NCBI RefSeq assembly: GCF_000764305.2
Contig: NW_025944682.1
Location: 322,234 to 386,233, forward strand
DNA length: 64,000 bases
Reading direction: 5' to 3'
Origin: Hyalella azteca
Lineage: Eukaryota; Arthropoda; Malacostraca; Amphipoda; Hyalellidae
The notes beneath the pieces are model-generated. The model ran no database searches. It had not been told where the DNA came from and worked only from the letters and a program-made list of their open reading frames with translations. This document shows positions 54,124 to 64,000 of the stretch, piece after piece; the first letter of the stretch is position 1, and each line of letters opens with the position of its first letter. The translations under genes and the position numbers were made by a program.

Positions 54124-57100
54124 CATAGTATATCAGATGCGATATAATTATAATTTAAAACAAAAATTCAAAAATCACAAAGCGGAGTTATAATTCAAAC
54201 AGGCTACCCTCCTTGCGTCTTTAGCTTATTTGGATTAGTTTTTTCGCCCAATCAATCAGCCGATTTCTCACAAAAATTGGTTATAAATAAATTAATTATA
54301 ATCTTTGATGGCCCTTTCAGTCTCTATCTTCAGTAAGCTTTTTACGTAACCATCTTAACATCAACATAGCACCGCTGCACCGCACGTCACCTTGGTGACA
54401 AGAAGAGCCTTTAATAGCGACGACACACTGCATAGGATGATAGGAATCATCCGGTAAAAATAAATAATATCTGGAATAGGATTCTGTAATAAGTGGAAAA
54501 TTTCTTTCCCAACTGTGAATCAATTGGAAAAGATCTTATCTTCAGAAGCGGAGATCAGCCAGTTTCCAGTCTAGCAGCCGGGGAACCCGATGCTCCCGTA
54601 CTTTTAAAAGCATTGCTAATTTACCGCGCGTTCCTAGAAATTTATGGGAAATTCCGACATTTTGAGTCTGCCTATATAGAGGGATCTTTAAAATATTATC
54701 AGGCTTGGAATTTTATGAGAAGAATTTATGGAGGCTTTCATCAAAGTTTGGTCTCCGCGTACGACAAACATACAGAAAACTTCTCAGTGATAGAAGCGAG
54801 GGTAATGATGTTGAAAATGACTTCAGAAGAAGGGAACGCTTCGCTCTTCATTTTATCGATCAATAATCAAGAGAGGAGAGAAACCCCGTTCTAGAAAATC
54901 TATGCAACTAAATTTAGAGCCTATACTTAACATCCATATAACATCTCTGTTATTATAGAGCCTACAATCACGATCAGCTGTGAATGGGCGTCTAAATTTT
55001 GGTTCTTCAGTCTTTGATGCATCAAGGGGCATTGGTATAAATTGTGCTGTAAATCGCAGGGTGATCAAAGGCCGAATGCGCCACCAAAATGTCAGCAAGA
55101 GGCAGGCTTGCAAGAAAATATGAAATACGGCGCTGTGCTCCTTTGAGGGAAATGTTTGGTGTTGCTGTGGTTTTCAGATCTGAGGAATGTGTCTGGGGTT
55201 GCTGTGGTTTGAGGGTCTCATTAAGAAGGTGGGAGGTTCGATTAGATGCTTCGAGTTCAGCTCCGATAACCACACAAAAAAAAAACTTACGAAAAATTTA
55301 AATTTCAAATTTCAAGGCCGCGACGAAGGCCTCTTTAAATTAAACAAATTATATTGACTACTGACTACATACGCATGAGAAATTTGGTCTGAGATCCAAT
55401 TAAAACTACAGAAAAAAGCAAATTGTAGCACGCGCTCAGGGCCCTTGTCAATATAGTTAGTTGCAGATTCTGGTACGAGAACCGGACTCTTTCAATTTCA
55501 TTAATAATTATTCTTGCTCCTCATCAAGAAAGAAACGACATACTCCGTTCGTGATCAGAAGTATTACATACTCAGCAGATTAAAGCCCAAAATATCCTTT
55601 AATCCAAAGATGCGTTCGCATGTCATCTTTTATTATGGGACCGTGACAACATGCAATATCGTTGAAGTGTCCAGCGATCGGACAGTGACCCTCAAGTCGC
55701 TGGTAAATTAATCGAGAACCCATTCAGGGGATTGCCAGAGACATCTTGTTCAAGATCCTATCAAGGGCACGAGCCCGGCCTGGCCATCATTTATTACGAT
55801 TATGCCGTTTAGAACAGCGTGGTACATCGATCGCCGCAATGTTTGCGTGATGATTCCTGTCCCGTTTACGAATTAAAAAGTCGAAATTTTTGCTGGTTAG
55901 TAATTTATTTCTTCATTCGAAAAGAACTGAAACAGAATTATTTCTATCAAATAATTGAATTTAACTTAAGGGGAGCGCAGTAAGCATGTTATCATCGGCC
56001 TGATTTTTAGTACCTATTTGATTAACAGCCAATAATAAGATCAGCCACCATGGTCTTATTATTCTCATTGTGACGAGCTGCTCTAAAATAAACAATTTGC
56101 AACCATTCTACTCGGTGCTTAGATAGGAGCAAGTGTAACAGGTTTGCGAACGTAGGTACTATTGTTACAATACAAATATTGTTCATGCAAAGTGTTCAAG
56201 TGGCGGCTTCCTTGCATGTTGGATTGTAATATACACGGGTGCGTCGGGTGGAATAATAAAAATCTCAAACGTTGTTTAGGAACTGCGATTTTACTTTTTT
56301 CAAATCGTATTTAATTCAGAGTCATCCCCGTTTCCCCAATTAAAGCAATTGAATATTAAAACGAATTAAATCCTAAGCAATCGATCCAAATCAAGCTTTA
56401 TTAGTCATTGGCCAGTTTTCAAAAATAATGGCCCACAGATTTATATTATGATAATCAATGCAACTCAGAAAAATGTGATTTCTATTCGTCTTTGCATTTT
56501 ACAAAAATGAAGAAAGTCTATCTTTTAATCTCGAAATTATAATTGGTTTCAGAGGCAGCAGTTCAACGCTGCACTTCATTAACAAGCAAGCATTTTGTGA
56601 AAGTGTTTCAAGTGTTCACGCTGTAAAGAATTGTCCCAGTTTTTATGCAAGCCAATGAAGCGTGTTCGCGGTCTCAGCATTTTAAAAAAATTCCAAGCAA
56701 ATTTACAGCCATTATTATGCCGGTTCCTGTCCATAAACGCTCCAAAACGCCGACTCAGGCGGGGCCATAAAAAATTGTTTTTGGTTCTACGTGACATAGA
56801 CCATGAAATTTGAATAAAAGTTTGATAGATTTTTTATTCATTTAGATAAATTTCAAAATACCGCATCGTGAAGCTTAAGTGTTCTACTTAATCCTGGATA
56901 TACCTACCTTCTTCCAAAATTTCCGCTACAGTTGAAATAACAGCAAACATTGCGATCTTCATATAGTCTTAGCTGAAGTGCAGATATTTACTGCTGCTTG
57001 ATAGCAACCGAGGTAAGGTTTAATATATTTATCACAATAATTTAAAAAAATTACGTCGCCGAGATTCCATACGTTATATGAGGCTTCATCCGTGAGTAGA

Positions 57101-57178
57101 TTTATCATGTGACACACATTCTGTGTTTTTTTCCAAAGTCGCAAATATGCGCGCTGAAGGGAGACAGCGCTCTACGTA
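54124..57178. other. Intergenic DNA with an unsupported 133-codon frame
   Basis: The frame at 54493-54894 (containing SLAAGEPDAPVLLKALLIYR) begins at GTG, lacks recognisable motifs and has no visible partner exons. A minus frame at 55022-55273 contains three N-glycosylation sequons (NRT, NET, NIS) but no usable phase-1 donor to join the GPCR. The rest is AT-rich. Confidence 0.3.
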
Positions 57179-57388
57179 CACTGTTAGAAAAAACGGTGAA
57201 AAAACGGTCCCACTGGCGTTCTAGTGGCCGGTCGCCCCGTGAAAATAAACTTTCGCTGTTTTTATCAGATGTTTTACGGATTTCTTGTGTTAAATTAGAA
57301 TATAAACGGCGACACGGTGTTTCTTTTCACGTGCCGACAGGCCACTGAAACGCCGGTAATACCGTTAACGGTAATATTTCTAACAGTC
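57179..57388 (-). mobile_element. Mariner-type MITE, copy 2 (inverted relative to 41.5 kb)
   Basis: CACTGTTAGAAAAAACGGTG start and TTAACGGTAATATTTCTAAC end. It is the reverse-oriented counterpart of 41515-41715, sharing GTCCCACTGGCGTTCTAGTG and the GGCCGGTCG blocks. The left TA is present and the right end is slightly eroded. Confidence 0.85.
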
Positions 57389-60300
57389 TATGGTCCAAAT
57401 ATGATCCTAAAGATAAGGATCAATTGAGCAACGCCACAGTGGATCGATGGCTTGCATTTGCTATAGAAGCTTCAAGGACTTGCAAGCTGCGCCCCTAATG
57501 CCGAGCCACGGCGTCATCTCGGCTGACAAGAGCTGCTATCGGATGTCTCTGCTCCCCAAAGATAGCAATAGATGACCTCACTATGTTAGGATCATCCATT
57601 TATCCATGCAGCGCATCAACACCACTCCACGTATCACCTTTTGCATCACGCTCGAGTATCGCGAACACTCGGGTACCTAATGACGTAGAATTTAACGCAA
57701 AGTTAAATCGCTGCAGTTATCGCTGAAGATAGATTTTTTCTACTGTTTTTAACATAAGCAATATTTTCGACTATACTATTGAGAGATTTAAGTATTATTC
57801 GTTTGGATTTTTTTCAATCGCAATTGCCGAACTGTATAGATGACTTCATGACTTACGTATTTGCAACGATGGAACTGTTAGCAGCCGCATATTACATTGA
57901 TTGGTTTAATGTTTAGGCGAGACGGGCCAAACGTGTTACAAGCGCGCAATATTTGAGGTCAAGATCGATTTGGACAAACTTACGGGCGAAGACCATAAAC
58001 ATCTGTAAATAAACATAAACATCGGCAGCATCTTGGCCACACGAAACATGTTCATTATGGAATTTATATGCCGGTAATTATATTAAGAACAAGGTGCCAG
58101 GTGCCAGAAATCATATACCTTAGATTTGTTTGTTAGTTGTTATACAGAAAATTTGTTTTGTTATCAGAGCTTTTGTAGCACGTACATACATTAAATTGTT
58201 TATTTCAACACGGGTGGTTAATGGCCAGAGAATTCGTCAATTTAAATTTTCAGGGTCGAACAATATTCTTCAGATGACATTAGTAAATCCAAATGCAGGT
58301 TCAAGGGAGTAATATCAATTTATTAACGACGTTTCGAATGTAACAACATTCATTTTCAAGTTACGGAAGCATTGAATACAGAAATTTTGATGGAAATAAG
58401 TAGGTACATGATACAAGTAAATAGGATACAACAAGAAAATTTTAAATAAAATAAATTTAAATACAACAAGAATAAAAAAAATTGTTTATCAATACAATTG
58501 GGAATTTGAGAGAGGAGTGTTATAAACAATTAGTAAACATTGCTGAAATATGAGGTTATTGTCCTCAATTGTATGTACACTAGTAACGTAGAGGCAGTCA
58601 CTAATGCCTCACATTATTCGGATAAGAATTTACGTGCATAATACTGTGGTCAAATGCACGATCACCAGCGCATCCAGTCTCCTACAAAAAGAAACTGACG
58701 GTGAAGAAGAGTGGTTAGAATTTTCCCGCGGCTTGCGTTCTTATCCTTCCGCGCACTGAACTGCAAAATGGACCATATTCCAGAGCAGTCTTATCTCGTG
58801 AACACAGGCGAGAGCTTATATAATTATACTTCAATATGGAACGCGATTGTTATTACCGACCTTGCTTAATTATAATGTTTGTTTGTGGTTCATGTGGCTA
58901 CTAGTTTGTCAACCGCTACAAAACGGACGTACATGTTTTCTCGTAGTATCTGATACTCATACGTCATAACCCTATAACATGTGTCTAAGAATAACAATTA
59001 ACGAAATAACAAAGTGCATTTTGCTGCAGGTTAAATCCAATGAAGGCTACAACGGAAAGTGAGAAATGCTTGGAGAGAAAGTGATGTTGCAGCGCCTCTA
59101 CATGGTGCGAATGAATTCTTTACTGGGCGCATGAATGTGGCTCTCTATAATAACGTAAAGGGTAAGGAATCTCAGACAAATTAAGACGGGGAAGCTTCAA
59201 ACACATTTTTGTTGAATGCATCGCATGCAATCAGCTCTGCAGGTCAAATGCTGCGGCGACACATGCCATGAAAATGGGAGGAATGCAATGCAGGTGCAAG
59301 TCTCATTCATGACTATTTTTTTCAATTTGAAATATTTTTTTACAATTATACCCATAGTGAGCTCCAATTCGCACTTCGTTTAATTACTTTGATCATTAAA
59401 ACATTTTTTCAAAGTACCTCTTTATCATGGCATGCATTATCAAGATTTATCAATAATGAATAACGTCTTAACTTATATTGCTTTTTAACGAAGATATCGG
59501 CCCTGGATCTCACTCAACGCCTCAACGATGAGATTCCTTATAGTAACTGCACAACTTTAGCAATGAAAACTCGCAAAGGCGTCCAAGTGGATGTTTACAG
59601 CACCGTGTCTGTCGACTGACGGGCGCTCATTAGATTACACGAGATTGCCGTGTTACAGCTCGTGGTGTTATCGTTTAAAACATCGCTTTGAAATTAGCTT
59701 AGTTGCCCGCCATAGATTTGCCTGGATAATCATTATGAAATTATTATATATATGTGATGAACGAAAATTTCATTGAAATAAATATAATTTTGTGGAAACT
59801 AGTGGAGCGTAAAATTGAACAGCTGGTGCAATGAAATAGGTCAGAGTAACAGTGTCTTAGTCCCGCTGTGCCATTCGGTCCTAGTAAGTGACAGTGAACG
59901 GCGGCTTGTGCACCGGAATTAGCATACCATTTGTATCACTTGTCTCCTGTAGCCCAATACTCCTGAGCTTTGAATGCGAGGTGTACTGTAACGATGTCGT
60001 TCCCCATCACTTCCCCAATCATTTCGAGGAACATTAATAACTGACAACTGTCGGTATATTCCCACAGGAGTGTGAAGGCATTCTAAATAAAGTTGTATCC
60101 ATCACACGTACAAAGAACAACGATTTAAGTTCAAATGTAGTGCGGTGGTAAGCTTTAAATCTTGAAAATACCAGCAATATTTCACGAAATCTAACAGTAG
60201 AAATCCAGAGGTTTATCGTTCAAGTGCAGAACCATTACCAATGCATATCATCAATCATCGGGTTCGTTCAATCAAGCTATGGTTAGAAGTGTTCTCTAAA

Positions 60301-61673
60301 TATTTGCACATTCTGACTCCAATTCGTGGCAAAATGTAATTTTTTACCCTTGTGCAGAGTTAGCTTGAGTAAATTGATCTGAACTGCGCAATTCATTTTT
60401 TATTTTCATCCGAAATCGCGCAGTCGATGTTCTTCTACATTGCTGGCTTGATTTTTTCTGGTTAATAGTTTAGAAAGTATCCAAACTATACCATGCTATT
60501 TTCTCTCGCCCACGCATTTCTAAACGAGCAAAATCAATATTAATCACATGTCGCGATAAGCAGCTCTCAAATTACCCCAATAAATAAGTCGTTTAAGATC
60601 ACAACAACATGCGGAAGTGACAATTTGGTTCCGTGGCGGAGTTTTTTTTAGCGAGGCGAGACGTTTAACACTGGGAACCGGTATCGCGATGGTCGCCCGC
60701 GGGCAATTGACCTAAAGTATGAATATCTCGCCTCGCCCTGCGAGACGTGCTGTTTGTATGGAGGGGGAGGCATACCAAGCTAAATCTTTACCGTGAAAAT
60801 ATTCATGTAATCATGAGTTATTATAAATTATTATTATTGTGCTAACTTATGATCAGTTTTTCGATGTCCAAATTTCCCCTTGACTTGCCTGATTTGATTA
60901 AATAAATATCGACTTCATTCGTTTAGGTAAATGCCCGTTTTACTTGAAATATACCTCATAATATACTATACATTAATTATATATCGGTATTGTTGAATGG
61001 CACAAGCTTTCACAGAATTTATATTTATACCACTTTATGGATCGTAAACAATAATTGATTAACAAACTATAATTATTACTCACGTAAACGAAAGTGAAAG
61101 CGTGAGTAGTTAATCGAATACAGTATTGTTATCACCGAAAATGATGTAAGAAACTTAAGTTATGAATCCAAATTATTAATATGATGAAAATATGAAAAAC
61201 AATATCCTCCTATTCCATTCGAATACAGTGAGGCTCTGAAAATCGTCTCCAGAAATGTTCTTTTCTTCTGGAACACAAAGCTGGCAACACGCACACAGCA
61301 GTTGCGATGAACCCATGAAGGGCGAAGAAAGGGACTGGGACTCCTGAATTGTCAATTAGCGGAAAAAGTGGTTCAACATTTATTAGGAAGGAGTAAATAG
61401 CTTAAAAAGTTCGTGAAGCAAAATTATAGAAAATTCGCTCAATTTTAAATCACATCTTAAGAACAAATAGTTTAATTTAATTCTTGCGATTCACAATTCA
61501 GTTTTCTTATTTGCAAGCTTCAAACCAAATATTCTTAAAAAAAAATTTTTACCAGGAGTTGTCCGCAGGATAAAACCATAGTTGCACACAGAAACAACTT
61601 ACAGTGAAGCGAAATATCAACAGGTCACAAAGATCACACACAGCAGTGAAATATATCCCAACCTTATACTCCT
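57389..61673. other. Long AT-rich intergenic DNA
   Basis: 4.3 kb without a recognised gene, RNA or transposon. Presumably upstream sequence of the gene starting at 61674. Confidence 0.35.
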
Positions 61674-62094
61674 ATGGTTCGTGGCTGTCTGAACTGCCAG
61701 GAGAGGCAACGTGAGCACTGTCACTCCAGCAAAGATGCTATTATGTGAGTGCAATTTTTTATACGGAATATAATGTAGATTTTTACAAATTATTGAAGAA
61801 GTATAGTGCTTAATTGATATCCTATTATTATTGATTATTCTTCTCAGGGGTAAATATCAGTATACTTCTATTTTCCCTAAACCTCTAGTAGATGGCGCTC
61901 TTGCGCATGTAAACAAATTTCTCCACCGAGCTAAAGGCCGAATAAATGTTATTGCTCCAATCTTTGACAGAGATCTGGCCGCTCAGGTGCTTTCCAGCCT
62001 TCTGGCCCCACAAGTATTCAACCAAATTATAAAAAAAATCGCTCCGATCATGCAATATTTCAACAGGGCCCAACAGGACTTGTTAGATTATTGA
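61674..62094 (+). CDS. Small two-exon gene, unknown function
   Basis: Exon 1, 61674-61744 (ATG start, donor GTGAGT, phase 2), joins exon 2, 61848-62094 (acceptor TTCTTCTCAG, stop TGA 62092-62094) in a single frame of 105 codons. The N-terminus has a Cys-rich CLNCQERQREHCH; the second exon encodes a helical stretch with VDGALAHVNKFLHRAKGRIN and LAAQVLSSLLAPQVFNQIIK, ending QQDLLDY. No signal peptide is obvious. I recognise no family. An upstream non-coding or coding exon is possible. It ends 111 bp before the Med12 start codon on the same strand, so the two may share a promoter region or overlap in UTRs. Confidence 0.5.
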
Positions 62095-62205
62095 GTGTCA
62101 ATGAGTGATACGTAGTTGATGAAGTTTAAGATAAGAACTGTCGGGTCACTCCTCACTCGGGTGTCGTGCTAGCCAGCCTGCCTACCAAGAATTCATTTGA
62201 TAAAA

Positions 62206-62298
62206 ATGAATGTCATACCGTCTGCCGAACATAGGCCATTAAAAAGGCCGAAATTGGGGCCTCCTGATGTTTATCCTCAAGATGCTAAACAGAGAGAA
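62206..62298 (+). CDS. Med12: Mediator complex subunit 12, first coding exon
   Basis: The ATG at 62206 opens a 31-codon exon ending at a consensus GTGAGT donor (62299), phase 0. It encodes the MED12 N-terminal signature [20 protein letters not shown] followed by KQRE, which is highly conserved from insects (kohtalo) to vertebrates, where exon 1 likewise contains this stretch. MED12 is the kinase-module subunit that activates Cyclin C-CDK8 in the nucleus. The rest of the protein (over 2,000 residues in known orthologues) lies beyond the window; I saw no second exon before 64000. Intron 1 contains a LINE tail at 62335-62648. Confidence 0.9.
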
Positions 62299-62334
62299 GT
62301 GAGTATAATTGTACATGTACTGAACTAATTACAA

Positions 62335-62648
62335 GAATAGAATAGAATAGAAGTGTCGGCGTTGAAGACATAGGCCCATGGCCTGTTGCCGATTCTTGAA
62401 CTTTTCGTGACTTGATTCACAAGGGATCCGGCCTTTGGAACCCGATCTTTCCATAGCTCCTGCATAGCTTCGTCTAGTCTGTTTTTGAAGATGTTCATAC
62501 TCGGAGCTTCAACGATGCTATCAGGGAGGCTGTTCCACATGTCGGTGACTCGAAGGGAGAAGAAATGTTGTCGCATGGATGTGTTCCAACGCTGTTTTTT
62601 TAGTTTATAGCCGTGGCCCCTGGTGTTGGTTCTTGTTTCAAATTCAAG
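62335..62648 (-). mobile_element. LINE 3' end (subfamily 1) in Med12 intron 1
   Basis: On the minus strand it encodes FFSLRVTDMWNSLPDSIVEA and then reads directly into the 3' region (ELWKDRVPKAGSLVNQ, GNRPWAYVFN) before the GGCAACAGGCC motif and a TTCTA-repeat tail (62335-62350). It closely matches the 10-kb copy but lacks its 75 extra bases, so the ORF end here is probably the ancestral one. 5'-truncated at about 62648, antisense to Med12. Confidence 0.9.
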
Positions 62649-63720
62649 TTATTTATTCTTCATTGATTAAATCACACTGTCACAACTCACAAGTGGTGCT
62701 TTGCCACTTTACCTTTGGGGCTTGGGCAAGATGCAAGTGGTCCTTTCAGTCCTTTGAAAGTTTGAAGTCACTCAAATTCTACTATGTCACAGAATCTAAT
62801 GCATGTATCAGATATGTGCATTAGATCTGTGGCATTGTAGCCATCCAGAGATTTTTTCAATTAGCTCATTCATACTTAATACTTATCAATTTTAAAATTT
62901 ATTTTTAGGACTGGTTTTCATCTAGGTACTCAAGATTTAAAGTAATATCTTGTTTATGGTAATACTGTTATGATGAGTGGTATCTATGATAGCTAGGTAC
63001 TTTACTGGTTACTGGTCTACTTATAAAACTAAAAAATGACCTTGAGGAAGAGTCTAAGAGAAAGTCTGCTTTGCTGCTATGATCCTTAGACTAATATATT
63101 GATTTAAAAAGAATCCATGTAATTTTAAAATATAGGAACAGGATACGAACATTTAAATTTTCTCTGACTTTAGCTGATCCATTCGTTCATAACAAGAAAG
63201 ATTAGAAATTTCCTACTTGATTCTAAAATTTTTTAGTGTCAAGGTGACATAATTTTGAAGTCCCAAAGAGGAAAATTTAGCAGTAGACTACCATGAAACA
63301 GAAGAAAAGACCAATAAATCTGGCCAATTTTACCTGCTCCTATTGCCATTATCAAATTTATTCAATGAAAAATATGGAAAACTGACTATTTTTACTACCA
63401 TTTTAGAAAATCACTTATGAAAGTTTAAACAATCAATTCTACCATGAATTTAAGAAAACATCTGCCAATATTCAAACCTAATTGATGACTTTGGAATCTT
63501 ATAGCTTGATTGTGCACTTTGGTTAGCTAAGAGACAGGTGACAAGTTAGATGCTTGAGGCTCTTCTCAGGGGCCTGTTTGTCTCTCCAAGACTGTACTAA
63601 TTTTTATACTATTAGCACAATGTGGGGCAGCCCATACCCAGGATGGTGCCGTTTTCTGCAGATTAATCCGGCCTAAACGAGGCTCCAAGCCCTTCTACTG
63701 GCGTACAAAGAGCTAAAATA
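62649..63720 (+). other. Med12 intron 1 sequence
   Basis: AT-rich, no exon recognised on either strand; presumed intronic from the open donor at 62299. Confidence 0.5.
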
Positions 63721-63734
63721 ACATTGGCGCACAC

Positions 63735-64000
63735 GCCCGGCGTATGTCCGCATCTGGCTTGTCCCGACGTACCGTACGTCTGCATCTGGCTTGTCTTGGC
63801 GTACGTCCGCATTTGGGTAATCTGGCTTGTCCCGACGTACGTCCTCATCTGGTTTTGAGCATTTTAGTGTATACTAATGCGTTTTATGGCAATTTAGGGC
63901 CTTCTAATGCGATCTAGTGTGTTCTGTTACAATCTAGTGCCTTCTAATGCGATCTAGTGCCTTCTAATGCGATCTAGTGCGTTCTATTACGATCTAGTGC
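63735..64000. repeat. Two adjacent tandem arrays at the window edge
   Basis: 63741-63860 has four imperfect units of CGTACGTCCGCATCTGGCTT. 63880-64000 has about six 20-bp units of CTTCTAATGCGATCTAGTGC with GTTCTATTACGATCTAGTGC variants; the array continues beyond the window. Confidence 0.9.

Noticed and set aside
53930..54193. Three overlapping plus-strand frames of 63-87 codons
   Set aside because: Products of the 38-bp repeat, whose length makes the same peptide appear in all three frames.
54493..54894. 133-codon plus-strand frame as a gene
   Set aside because: No ATG start, no recognisable motif, no splice partners; kept only as an unassigned frame.
55022..55273. Candidate N-terminal exon of the GPCR (three N-glycosylation sequons)
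   Set aside because: It starts at GTG, has no usable GT donor in the phase needed for the 45422 acceptor, and lies almost 10 kb away.

Overview
This is a eukaryotic, almost certainly arthropod (probably insect) genomic window. The evidence is GT-AG introns with matching phases, a MED12-type first exon, a class A GPCR of prostanoid-receptor type split over many exons, AT-rich non-coding DNA, and a dense, nested population of arthropod-type transposable elements (BEL/Pao, CR1/L2-like LINE, Penelope-like, PIF/Harbinger, hAT, Tc1/mariner). Nothing looks prokaryotic. The species cannot be named from sequence alone.

Layout. 0-6.5 kb: a MADF-domain remnant, a foldback repeat, a tRNA-derived SINE, then the most striking insert: an endogenous negative-strand RNA virus polymerase (L) fragment of chuvirus/Mononegavirales type (about 1375-4117), broken by two frameshifts but still carrying the GDNQ catalytic motif. 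An old LINE fragment and a second SINE follow. 6.7-11.5 kb: a PIF/Harbinger unit (MADF and BESS pieces on +, decayed DDE transposase on - between them), a hAT element with a perfect 8-bp target duplication, and a LINE 3' half. 12-18 kb: a triplicated exon-like unit and a cluster of non-autonomous DNA transposons with CCAGGGGCCGG termini, one interrupted by a Penelope-like fragment between exact 90-bp repeats. 20-25.4 kb: a spliced gene of unknown function (five exons with compatible phases) followed by decayed coding islands, one resembling ZNF862/hAT-derived proteins. 25.6-31.9 kb: BEL/Pao remnant, a mariner element split by a 1-kb foldback element, and a gag-like remnant. 32.7-35.9 kb: an 800-bp tandem repeat with a hAT-type insertion and its empty site, then a 56-bp minisatellite abutting a LINE tail. 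36-40 kb: little recognisable.

40.4-45.4 kb (- strand) holds the best-supported gene: six exons, TM1 to the C-terminal stop, of a prostaglandin-receptor-like GPCR with every junction in phase; only the first exon is not located. 46-61.6 kb is mostly unannotated AT-rich DNA with MITEs and several minisatellites (118 bp x3, 17 bp x8, 38 bp x5). 61.7-62.3 kb (+ strand): a small two-exon gene of unknown function and, 111 bp downstream, the first coding exon of Med12, whose first intron contains a LINE tail and runs off the window.

The host genes (unknown 20-kb gene, GPCR, small gene, Med12) show no operon-like relation. The mobile elements interact: SINEs carry the LINE's 3' signature, and several elements sit inside others, giving a relative insertion order.
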